Shown one piece after another: positions 31,906 to 42,419 of a DNA stretch of 64,000 nucleotides. Location: assembly GCA_029168955.1 (NCBI GenBank), contig JAPDOI010000272.1, forward strand, positions 558,001 through 622,000. The letters are read 5' to 3'. Source of the stretch: Aplectana chamaeleonis (Eukaryota; Nematoda; Chromadorea; Rhabditida; Cosmocercidae). The notes beneath the pieces are model-generated. The model was given only the letters and a program-made list of their open reading frames with translations. It searched no databases and was not told the DNA's origin. Within the stretch, counting starts at the first letter, position 1. Each line of letters opens with the position of its first letter. The translations under genes were made by a program, and so were the position numbers.

Positions 31906-34506
31906 GTGGCGACCAGAGGTGATTGCGTATGCCAATACATACATACATATATTCCCTTGATTGAGGGAAACACTTCGTATCTCGGCCGGAAGAATCGTTG
32001 TGCAGTCAGAAATTCGAAATTCAAAAGGTCATTCCAAGTATCTCAACTGATACATGTTTAGAGCTGCGCTGTCTTCCTAAGCTCAAGCGAAAAGCCCAAG
32101 TTAGATGCTGAAGTTCCAAACTTAAATTTATATCCAACTCCAAGCCCAAGGTTTCTATTCAAAACTTGAGAATGGAACTTTGAACATAAAGCGCGATCTC
32201 GAAACCTTAGTTCAAAGTTCTGGCTCGAAACTTGGGCCCAAACAGTGAGCATTGAAGCCAAAATGAGTAGGGTACAAGTGGAGTGTGCTGCAGATGAAGG
32301 GCGAAAAAAGTGTGAGATTTGCAGCCCGCTGACAGAATGACACTGAATAAGGTACTTCCGGTATCTTCTAGCGCACGATTTTTTTCTTTTTCTGAAACAA
32401 AAGTTTTCTCTGTATCCCTGCTGTTCCATTTCGCCTGTCATCACTGCACCGTTTTACCTAAGCTACAGTAGACGACTGATCAAGCATTTTGCTCTGATTC
32501 GCATTTGAATATACATAATCCTCTGCTCTAGTAATCAAATAACCGCGGATCTCACTAATCCACTGCAACTCGATCTCTTGAACCACTGGTTTCGCCATGA
32601 ATAAATTCACTTCTGAAAAGCATTGTTATGCACGACAAACGCTGCAGCCATGTCGAATTACGTATGCACGCACGTAGTCAGCAGATCATATTCACTAGAT
32701 GTCAGTTTGACACAAACCATAGTTCAAACCATTGCGTTCTATGTCACGAAAATGGGAAAGTTTAGTTATATGAGGATGCTATGCAGGACAGCGTACTTCA
32801 GCTTTTTCCTGAGACCTCGTCACAGTGACGTAGCTCCAGTTCTAAAGCCCTTTGTATACATACCTCACGCTATAAGCGGTCTAGTCAATTGACGGGGCCG
32901 CTGCAGTAGATCGCCGGCCGCGATCGAAATCTCGCTGGCCGATGATATCGCGAATGCTCCACAGCCCCACAGAAGATTGCGCCCCGTCTAATATGTCTGA
33001 ATAGACTAGCTTTGGAAAAAAGTCTATACTTCTACTGCGGATAGTCGCGACAATATGCTCCGGAAGTAATTTTAAACACTACGCGATTTCGGTACTAATT
33101 ATAATCACGTTGTCGCATCGCACGGCGGTAGCACTCTCAAGCCTAGGATATGCATCTGCGATACTAGGTCGCTGAGCACGGCGAGAACGATCTCCTGTCG
33201 CAATCCTCCAGTCCTTCAAACCTGTCGCTATCGCAAAGCGCAGCACTGCGGCGAGCGACAGTGGCTTTAGTATGTCAGCTCTCCGCGACACGTCGCTGCG
33301 ACGGCAACCGTTCGTACGACGGTCAATGCCGTCCCGTCGCGATTTCTAGCAATGGACAAACCTGCCGCTCATGCTCACGACAGCGACAAAGTATTCCATA
33401 GATCTGAAAGAAGCTTGAATAGCTCCCTTCTATCTTGACAATTTGTAGTATTAACGGGGCCTCTTTGTTAGTGAGTGTAGTTGTGGCTACCAACACTTTC
33501 CTGCACGTGCCTCTCCTCTGCATAGCTCTTCCCCTTCTTCTATACTAACATTTGAGGTACTGTCCACGATAAATCTCCATCTCGAGGTTTCGGTGTGAAA
33601 CACTAAGCTGGCAGATGCTGGAGGGGACAGGTTCGAAGAAAGCAGCGAAAACGAGCCAGGATTCGCTGAAAACGGCTTTGAAAGTTATCCCAGTACGCCT
33701 GCTTATCGCGGTCCGCCTCCCCCCATTAAAACGAGCTTGTGGCGCCGCGCACGTTTTCGATGGTAAATAGCCAATCAACTCCACGTCCATCCTGATCGAC
33801 TATCGCACATTTCGAGAGTAGCGCTTGCTTGCAAAAATCAGCTGCGCTTGTGATTCTCGTCAACGCCCCCAACGTTAGAAACCTTTATTTTAGCTCATTC
33901 TGAACGTTTTATGTTTCTTTACTATTAGTTACCACACGACCAAACGACCCCATTTTCGGGTCGAACTCGAGTGGGATACGCACCGTCAAAACTGCCTTTG
34001 AATCGGAATCGTGAATTTCCTTTTCGTTTTCCGACAGCTGCGCAGCCATGTTAGGGCCCGATAATGAGAAATGAAAAAATAAACGTTCAACTTGGTATAG
34101 GTAATGAGCGCTCCAAGTTCCTCATGCATTATTCGAATTTCTTCAGGGCCCCCCCCCCTGCCTTCACTGAAACTCGTGAGCTTACTCACGTTGCGATGAT
34201 ATCATTTGTCGACCGTCGTGATTGATCAATGGACTTCGATCCGTAATCAAATAGACTCGTGATAAGTTGCGCTATTTCGTCGTCACGGAAGCATCGAAGG
34301 TCACCATTGCTACTCTACACATGACTACGTCGAGCGCGAGAAGTTTGCCGAACGACCAAAAGCCCCAACGATGCCCGCCAGTGCGGGTGTGTTTATCTGC
34401 CTGAGATATTTGGCTAAGTCCCGGCCAATCGTAAATCGCGAGTCACGCAAATGGAGATTCTCTCACGACGATTTTATCATGCAAAATAAGAGTTCAGTTG
34501 TGCTAC
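31906..34506. other. No gene recognised
   Basis: About 2.6 kb. Short ORFs only. 32893-33300 is richer in CG-containing words with several short palindromic stretches (for example GACGGGGC at 32893 against GCCCCGTC at about 32981), perhaps another worn foldback element. Around 34140-34160 is a run of C. Confidence 0.4.
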
Positions 34507-36117
34507 TTAGAGGCACAGTACACCGTCAGACATGAATTTTGTAATTTTTGTTTGGTTGTTTAGTAGACCCCTCCTGTATGACACGTGCCAAGTGCTAGAT
34601 CTCAATTTCTTCAAAACAGCGGGATATAAGCGACCACCACATGCGCGACCCCCTTTGCCCACCCCTACCAGATTTTCGGATTCGATAGTAGCTAGATGGA
34701 TGGATGAATTCTCAACAAGTCGTCGTTCCTTAGTCTATTGCAGGAACATCTCCATCTCCTGGCTCGCTCTCGCACAACGATTGCGAATGAAGGGAATTAC
34801 AGACTTTACTCAGGTGAAACTAGTTCTCCAGAATCGGACGAAAAGTTGTCCTGCAGGCGAACGAATGCGGCACAACTTTGGCAGACTCTGGAGAACACTC
34901 GACAACTTTTCCCTCTGTCTTCAACAACTTCTCACCCGATTCTCGACAACTTCTTGTCCAATTCTCGACAGTTCTATACATGTGCAACTGTTAATAACCT
35001 CACAGAAATTGGGGCTGCTGCCCAACCGTTCAATGGATCGGTTCATGAAGCCCACGTAATAGGTTTCAAACTACCTCGCTAGACGTGCTCCCAACTTGAC
35101 ATGTTACATCGTCGACTGGTGTTATAGAACAGTGCATCGTATATGCTACGCTTCTATAAAATCGTTCAACATGGGCCGCTATTGACCTTGCCCAGCACCA
35201 GTGCGCTGTCAGCTTAACGGTCTTTGGAATAACTCTGAGACGGTGAAAGTTTGTGTTTAGATTAAATCGATCACACTGGACTCAATTATAATACTTTCGT
35301 GGCTCCTAGTTTTCGATATTGTCAACTTCTGGCGGGACCACACCTGAGAAAGGTGTGAGCCTCGTACTGTAGCGGTGTTCTGCATCTATCTCAGACGGTG
35401 AAAGTTTGTCGACAAGGCAGATCGACTACGTTGGACTCAAATATCCTACTCTCGTGGCTCTTAGTTTTCGAAATTGTCGACTACCCGCTCTCAGTGCAGC
35501 GGCCTTCGGAATTACAGAGACGGTGAAAGTTTGTATACAAGGTACATCGACCACGCAAAACTCAAGAATCGCACTCTCGTAGCTCCCAGTTTTCGAGAAG
35601 GCTTCCGGCGCACCCCACCTAAGAAAGGCGCCCTTATACAGTAGCGGTGTTCAGCCTCGATCTTAGGCTGTGAATGTGGATACGTAATGTGAGTCGACCC
35701 TGGTCGACTCAAATATCCTACTCTCGTGGCTCATAGAAATCTTTTGCAGAAATCATTAAGCAATCACAACTACTAGTTGAACTGCTTTGAACACTTGGCA
35801 TTGAGGATACATATGTATTGACTATCATTTTGGGAACTTCTTACTATGACTTCCCCCTAAACTTCCGAAATGAATTCCGTCACTCATAAATCAGTTAAAA
35901 TAGCCTCGTCCACCAAATTTTTTAACTCGTGCACCAATTTGTTTTCAACTTGTCCACCGATTTTTTACCCTCAAAACATAGGCATCCTTGAGGAGCTGTA
36001 ACTCTCTTCACAGGGGGTCTTGGATGATTTCAAAGATAACACTGTGATCAGCGGGTGACTCTCACCAAAATCAGCATCAAACCGGAAATTAATTGTCTGG
36101 GTGTTCTGAGCCTTTAA
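34507..36117. mobile_element. TTAA-type MITE, interrupted copy
   Basis: The left part (34507-about 34805) and right part (about 35945-36117) match consecutive parts of the element at 36912-37401. Shared words include CCCCTCCTGTAT, ACAACGATTGCGAATGAAG-like and CCACTGTGATCAG-like sequence. The middle, about 34806-35945, is an insertion that includes a tandem repeat. The left end reads TTAGAGGCACAGT; the right end is TGAGCCTTTAA. Confidence 0.7.
35229..35735 (+). repeat. Four imperfect tandem repeats of 125-160 bp
   Basis: Each unit starts with GAGACGGTGAAAGTTTGT or a relative (about 35236, 35394, 35519, 35667) and contains GACTCAAATATCCTACTCTC followed by GTGGCTCxTAGTTTTCGA. The units differ in length through indels. 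They lie within the sequence that interrupts the MITE at 34507-36117. Confidence 0.8.
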
Positions 36118-36255
36118 CCAAAACTTTGCCTGTAGTCTTCTGATCAACTTCGCCGGCGCTGATGTAGAGAGTATGCTCCTCTGTTGCAAAGATGACGTCG
36201 AACACCTGCAAAGCTATGTATTGTTTTCAGAGTTGTAGCGTTTCCCAATACTACA

Positions 36256-36915
36256 TTAAAGGCAGCATACACGCTCGTAAGCATAGTCGAGATAACAGCA
36301 TAGATCGGTCCGCACGGCCCGTACTATGTCGTCAACGACGATTGAAGCGCTGAAAACTGTCCAGGATGACAGTATTTGACAATGTTTGAGCAATCTTGCC
36401 TTCCACGCCCGTATTTTCACACCCCTTCGGGTAACAGAATGAGAATCGATACTTGTGAAAACGTGTGATAATTGAGAGTGATAGCACTATCAAATGGGAG
36501 TGCATGAGAGAAATAGCTTGGTTTACTTGAGTATAACATGTCTGCATACCTAATGACTCTCGTCCACTTTCGAGAATGCCGCTCTACTTTGGCTGACCTC
36601 TTGAAATGGAGGATTTTATCAGTGCACAAACATGTTATACCCAAGCAAAAAAAGCTATTTCTCTCGTGCACTCCCATTTGATAGTGCTATCACTCTCAAT
36701 TATCACACGTTCTCACAAGTATCGATTCTCATTCTGTTACTCAAAGGGGTGTGAAAATACGGGCGTGGAAGGCAAGATTGCTCAAACATTGTCAAATACT
36801 GTCATCCTGGACAGTTTTCAGCGCTTCAAACGTCATTGACGACATAGTACGGGCCGTGCGGACCTATCTATGCTGTTATCACGACTATGCTTACGAGCGT
36901 GTATGCTGCCTTTAA
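36256..36915. mobile_element. Long palindromic TTAA element, arms about 290 bp
   Basis: The left end TTAAAGGCAGCATACACGCT and right end AGCGTGTATGCTGCCTTTAA are the outer limits of an almost continuous palindrome. Pairing runs through GGCCGTGCGGACC-type sequence, CTGTCCAGGATGACAGTATT, and CACTCCCATTTGATAGTGCT, leaving a loop of about 90 bp near 36545-36635. The two arms are clearly over 90 percent alike. Both arms contain short mirrored ORFs, which I take as by-products. Confidence 0.92.
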
Positions 36916-37401
36916 AGGCAGCATACACCCTCAGATATGAATTTGGTTTTTTTATTCGATTGTGTGGCAGACCCCTCCTGTATAACACGTGCCAAATGCG
37001 AGATCTCAACTCCTTCAAATAAGCGAGATATAAGCGACTACCACAGGCCCGACCCCCTTCGCTCACTACCACAGGCCCGACCCCTATCAGAATTTCGAAC
37101 TTGATAGCGGCTCGATGGTTGGACGAATTTCAACAAGTCGTTGTTCTTCAGTCCATTACCGGACTGTCTCCTTATCCTGGCTTTCTCTCAAGCAACGATT
37201 GCGAATGAAGAGAAATGCAGGTCTGGGACAACTCGTCCACGAAATTTTCACCCTCAAAATGCAAGCATTTTCAAGGAGCCATATCTCCGTTCGTAGAGGG
37301 TCACAGACGATTTCAGAGATACCACTGTGATGAGAGACTGGCTCTCTCCAAGATAAGCATAAAATCTGAAAAATAATTTTTTGGGTGTCCTGTGCCTTTA
37401 A
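36912..37401. mobile_element. TTAA-type MITE abutting the palindrome
   Basis: It starts TTAAAGGCAGCATACACCCT at the same TTAA that closes the previous element and ends GTCCTGTGCCTTTAA. It matches 34507-36117 along its length and more distantly 50353-50826 and 60763-61224. The phrase CAGGCCCGACCCC is locally duplicated at 37044-37085. No transposase. Confidence 0.85.
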
Positions 37402-37683
37402 GGCAAGTCTCGGAGAGCCACGGAAGTTCCCCATAAGCGATCCTGCAACTACACTTTTACAGATTCTGAACTCATCCACTCCGGCTGTGCGATTGAACAA
37501 AACGATTTTGAATAATATGAAAAGAAAATTTTATTTCTATAGTATATGGTATTTTGAATGCGCTTTTCAGCAAATAATCGACCACATAATTTCACTTGTA
37601 AATAAATGCGAAGACGTTCAAGTCACTAACTTAGTAAATGTGATTGAACTCTTCTCATGATCAATGATAATTTTAATACCTTT

Positions 37684-38376
37684 CTCAGACAGCCGGGGTT
37701 TAGTACGTCGGCACAATAGCGTTAGTACACCGGCACAAAGGGATTGGCACCACCCGTGCTGTAGCTGCTGGTACCAGCAGGATATGCTGCCAAGAACCAG
37801 GACCTCCTGGTGCTTGTGCTGACGTACTAACGCTTTGTTTATCGTGGCACGGGTGCTATTGCCAGCCCCTCTCTCCTATTGTCTGCTGACACTCTCCTCC
37901 ATTGATTTGTCTGATACCAATGAACATTGCAGCATTCTCTTGTACGACGACGCCTGTTATATAAGGCGGCCAGTCTCGCTGAGGGGGGCAGTTGGTCGTT
38001 TGAGGCCAGTCCAAGGAGGTGGCCTTGTGTCCTTTTTCGGACGTTAATTTCGAACGCCGAGGGGATCATCCCCATGGCCTCCTCGTTGTGGACCGTGGCG
38101 AAGATGATGTCCTTGTTCCGGACCGTGGCGAGGTTGGCCTCCTATCTGCTGGACATGAAAAGGATAATACCCAACACCGGTAAAGAGGGTGGCAGTCCAA
38201 ATTCTTTCATCGTTTGCAGAACAAGCTGTCGATAATGAGCGTTAGAACGCCAGCATACGTTGGCAGGATATGCTGATGTTGCCAGCAGCTCCTGCTTACA
38301 ATGAGCGTTAGTACGCCATGTTTGCCCTGGCGTACTAACGCTATTGTGCCGACGTACTGAGCCCCGACTGTCTGAG
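37684..38376. mobile_element. Inverted-repeat element with GTTAGTAC motifs
   Basis: CTCAGACAGCCGGGGTTTAG plus TACGTCGGCACAATAGCG on the left is mirrored by CGCTATTGTGCCGACGTACT plus GAGCCCCGACTGTCTGAG on the right, with arms of about 45 bp. GCGTTAGTACGCC and TGCTGGTACCAGCA palindromes recur inside. A related fragment lies at 47880-48003. No recognised ORF. Confidence 0.85.
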
Positions 38377-40450
38377 TTTGGCAACAGTTGGGAAACAAAT
38401 GATACTTCAGAAGACGGTTCCGCGCCAAGTGTGTCAATAAATCTGAAGTGCGAACCAATCAGCAAAAAGTCCTAATGCTGCAGGAATTCATGCATATTCA
38501 AAAAGCCTTAGGAATGTCGGGCATTCCTTGCTTTTTCATTGCATGTCGGTCTCGCTGAGGGTGCTCAACGTGAGTAAATATTTCATCACCACCGAATCAC
38601 TTTTTTCGGGTTTCGGTTTACGACATCACGAATATGTCAGTATTGGCTCTCGCACGTGACGCGGCCAAACACATTTTATTCTACGCACAATACGATAGGT
38701 GAGCTAGACTTAAAACCATTCGAAACTTCGGGAAGTTTTCATCTGAATGAGCGTGCAGGTCGAAATTTCCAGAGAAGGAAAAGAAGAAAGATGCGGAGGA
38801 TTGGGGAGTCGACGCAGTCTGTCTCGCTTCTGCCCACAAACAAATTCTACCAAACAACTCTGCTGAGGCTCCTCAATCAGTAAGAAAATTGTCGATTGAA
38901 GAAATAAAGAAAAAGAGTAAAGAAATCTGATTTATAACAGGAAATATGTAGTTAACAAATCGTGGAAAGGAACTTCTGGGAATAATAAGAGACGTGTACA
39001 TAATATGTAAAACAGCATTGAAATCCGGGAACGGGGGTGGATCATCGAGTCTAAAAACAAGCTGGGATTGATAATTTTGTATGATGCAGGTCGTCCACCA
39101 TTTAATCGAATAAGTCAGAAATAAAAAGTGGGGTGTGCACAATGTTGAAAATAGTAGCGTTGGGAAATGAGCCACTCTGTGTTTCGCAGCGCTTTCAGAC
39201 CGGGGACATTACGAAGGGTTTCACAGTGGAAGTTTATTAGAAATCACAGCTTACATTATTTTAGATGGAGAGGTTCTTCTAAAGCTTTGGTATAGCGCCT
39301 ATAGGCGAAGCTAGAGCTTCTTAGCTGTAGCTTCGCTTACAAGCACCCTACAAAAGCTTGGCTTGGCGGAAAGGCGTAGCAGTGCGTTTTCCTGAAAGGT
39401 TTAAGCTCAGATTTGACATTCCCTCGATTGTTCTCTACGTGTCTCTACGTGAAAACTTGAATAAAACGTTCCTTCCAACGAGCTGCCCACGTGTCGAAAA
39501 TGACAACTGGTATCAGTCGTTACTTCTGCGTTCCTGCCAATCTTCGATGGAGTGAAACACTGTTTGTATCTCTCTGTCCTGTACCACTCACGAGAACGTC
39601 ACCATACAAAAGCTCCCAGACTGTGACACAACTAGACTTGTCCACTTGACGATCCACACCTTTCACCACGGGTATCCCCCAGTGATAAAGACCGCTGACC
39701 TCATCAGAGTCATGAGACCATTTGCAGGCGACCTAACCCCTGTACATATATTGCATTCGAATAAATATTTGCCGAGAGATTACGCAACCACACGTCAATT
39801 GGCAACAACATCTTTTTCCATAGTAAGTTGCAAATAACACCAAATGCGCTCAACATTATTTCAGAAAATCCTCGTGTTATTTTTTAGGCCGTCCCTGAAA
39901 ACAAGTGTCTGAATTTTGTTGCCACCGCATTTCAACTACTGTTTCGCACGAATTTAAATGAGTTGACTTTCAGGCTCGGCGGCTTGACGTCATTAAAGAA
40001 GATCTCTGGTGAAATGGAAAATCTTTGTCTAATTTATGCAGACTATTTTAACTACATACAAATATTAGACTTTTTTGCGTTCAGCAAATGCATTTGCCTC
40101 CAGTACATGTAAGTCGAGAACTATGTACGACCTTCAACGTTAGCATGAGAAGACCTCGCCGTCATGGATTTAAGACTGAAATCAACACTTCAACTCAGTA
40201 GTCAACACACTTCTGTCAACCAATGGTCTCATATTCAAGACGCAACGTGCACGTGACGTTAAACGCTCTGACTACACCAGAGCTTTCGATACTGTCAGTT
40301 ATCGAAAACCTACGTACATATGAACTCGGAAAACCATGTTTTTATCCACTGGTAGGTAGCCTCTAGTACGGATCGGTGACATGGGCAGCACCGAGAGCGC
40401 AGATGGAAGACGTTACTTAGCCTTTTCTATAGGACAATTTTTGCATTGTA
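38377..40450. other. No gene recognised
   Basis: About 2.1 kb with only short ORFs. 39275-39365 is rich in AAGCTT/GAAGC words, also seen at 41505-41700. Otherwise AT-rich intergenic sequence. Confidence 0.4.
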
Positions 40451-40582
40451 TTAGGTTGATGCAAAAGTTTCCGGACTTTTCACGACATTGGATAAAAAAC
40501 ATTTATTTAAGAAACAAACAAGGCTCACCCAACAAAATAATTTCCATGACATTCAAGGATCCTTTGCCACCGATTGGGCAGA

Positions 40583-40860
40583 TCATGAATTCCCGACGCA
40601 TAGAACTCTGGCTGTTAAGAAGTCAAAGTGTTCTTCTAAGACCTTTTTGACTTCGTAATCGTTAGTGAACTGTTTTCCATCCAGGAAGTGCTGCATCGAG
40701 CGGAAATGGTGGTGGTCGGAAGGGGCAAGACCTGGGCTATATGGAGGTTGAGGGAGAACTTCCCAGCCCAGTTCCAGCAGTTTCTGTTCACCTTCTTCAC
40801 GACAGTGCTCGGCCACACGTACTCAGGAAATCGTGGTTGTCACACTGGGGCGACCTGCAG
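40583..40860 (-). pseudogene. Mariner transposase C-terminus, left arm
   Basis: The minus-strand frame shows LLELGWEVLPQPPYSPGLAP and SDHHHFRSMQHFLDGKQF, the end of a mariner transposase. The Asp in APSD is the third catalytic residue of the DD34D triad. The frame stops at 40583, 132 bp from the terminal repeat. The DNA-binding part and the first two Asp are absent. Confidence 0.88.
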
Positions 40861-40886
40861 TTCGAGCGCCGGAGTCTGACAGTCTG

Positions 40887-41836
40887 CTCAGAAAAATGAA
40901 AGCATATTACTTGTTATATAAAAGGCCTGAATTAATATACATGACATATAAATTGGCCAATGTGTATTACTTGCAAATTATCTCGACCGTTGTATGTTAC
41001 ATGTAATATATCGGTTCCTCGCTTGCAGGCCAAATGTCGCACGTAGTATGTTTTCGATGGTGAAAACATAATACTTGTAACATAAGAGGCGATTACAATA
41101 TACTTGTAACACATCAATTGTAACATATTTCAAATATCTCCAGCAACTAAGAGCCCATGCTGAACACCTTCTGCAAACCTGCACAGCATACGGGCCACCG
41201 CATAACATAAACTCTGGTACCGCCGTAGTGACCTGTTGATTTCGATTATCACAGCGCGGAGCGGTGGCTTTTTCGTCGGAACCTCCTTATCACTAGTTAT
41301 ATTTCACCGAGGCCCACCGCTCCGCTGCTGGTATTGATCGAAATCAACAGGTCACTACGGCGGTACCAGAGTTTAGCTATGAGCGCAGGCCCATTGTATT
41401 GACATTCCACAGGGTGGTCACTCGCCCTGGCCGAGCCGTTGATCTCTCGCTCCTCGTGGGTCGTGCCAGTCGTGGGGAGGATAAGGGGGATCGACATGCA
41501 ATATTTTTGAAGCGAGCTCAAGTCCACTGCTATTTGTATGAAGCTGTGGAATCCAAGCTTGCTGCTTCAGTCATGAAGCAGCGAGCTTTAAGCTCCTGGG
41601 ATGTCCAAGAAAGCTTAAAGCTTGCTGGTTCGTACCTGAAGCAGTAGCTTGGAAATTGCAGCTCCAACCCTTAATGCATCGAGCTTCAACTTGCAGCTCT
41701 AATTAAGTTACATGAAATATAAGTGTATGTTACATGTAATATAAGTGTAGGTTACATGCGATATAAAGGTAATACACTTGAATGTCTCAAGTTTTTTACA
41801 CTTTATATTACATGTAACATGTTTTCATTTTTCTGA
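40887..41836. mobile_element. Foldback MITE nested in the mariner derivative
   Basis: CTCAGAAAAATGAAA at the left and TTTTCATTTTTCTGAG at the right bound the element. Its sub-terminal parts contain many copies of GTTACATGTAATATA-like words (40910-41110 and 41705-41820). It encloses a further inverted repeat and an AAGCTT-rich stretch. No ORF of note. Confidence 0.8.
41208..41375. repeat. Inner palindrome nested in the foldback MITE
   Basis: TAAACTCTGGTACCGCCGTA plus GTGACCTGTTGATTTCGAT is matched exactly or almost exactly by ATCGAAATCAACAGGTCAC plus TACGGCGGTACCAGAGTTTA. A second pairing, GCGGAGCGGTGG with CCACCGCTCCGC, lies inside. Total 168 bp. This is the third nesting level. Confidence 0.92.
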
Positions 41837-42099
41837 GTGCGTCACTCCTGCCGTCTGTGACGCAGCAAGACGTCTACGATTGTCTTGTCCCGTCACACCA
41901 CAACAGAAAGTGCAAAACGTTGCGAAATTTGCCCCGTCACTTCCAAGTCACAACAGAAACAAGAAAATGTGATGAAATTTGGCTTCGAGGTGACAACGGG
42001 TGGCTAATTTGCCCTCCATGTCACAACTGGGAGGAGTTGTGGGCTCCGGGTGAAAACCGGGATTTCCTGAGTATATCGGTTAACCCGATAGAAACCGCT

Positions 42100-42290
42100 G
42101 GACCTGGGCTGGGAAGTTCTTCCTCACCCTCCATATAGATCCTGCCCCTTCCGACTACCATCTGTACCATTCGATGCAGCACTTCCTGGATGGAAAACAG
42201 TTCACTAACGATGGCGAAGTCAAAATGGTCTTAGAAGAATACCTTGACTTCTTAACAGCCAGAGTTCTATGCGTCGGGAATTCTTGATTA
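42100..42290 (+). pseudogene. Mariner transposase C-terminus, right arm
   Basis: The plus-strand frame reads DPAPSDYHLYHSMQHFLDGK and on to FLTARVLCVGNS, then TGA at about 42285-42287. It mirrors the left arm with scattered substitutions and lacks the 5' part. Distance from stop to terminal repeat is about the same as in the left arm. Confidence 0.88.
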
Positions 42291-42419
42291 GCCCAATCGG
42301 TGGCAAAGGATCCTTGAATGTCATGGACATTATTTTGTTGAGTGAGTCTTGCTTGTTTTTGAAATAAACGTTTTTTATTCAAAGTCGTGAAAAGCCCGGA
42401 AACTTTTGCATCAACCCAA

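Larger units (their letters stand above)
40451..42419. mobile_element. Mariner derivative with two 3' ends (palindromic)
   Basis: The left end TTAGGTTGATGCAAAAGTTT and the right end AACTTTTGCATCAACCCAA are mariner terminal repeats, and TA flanks both sides (40449-40450 and 42420-42421). Both arms, about 400 bp (40451-40860 and 42020-42419), are the 3' part of the same mariner transposase gene facing outward; the 5' half is missing. Between them lies 1.16 kb with nested foldback elements. The intact TA duplication implies that the palindromic form itself may have transposed. Confidence 0.85.

Noticed and set aside
36332..36839. Mirrored ORFs of 71-86 codons in both arms of the palindrome
   Set aside because: They follow from arm symmetry; no domain is recognised, and codon pattern gives no support.
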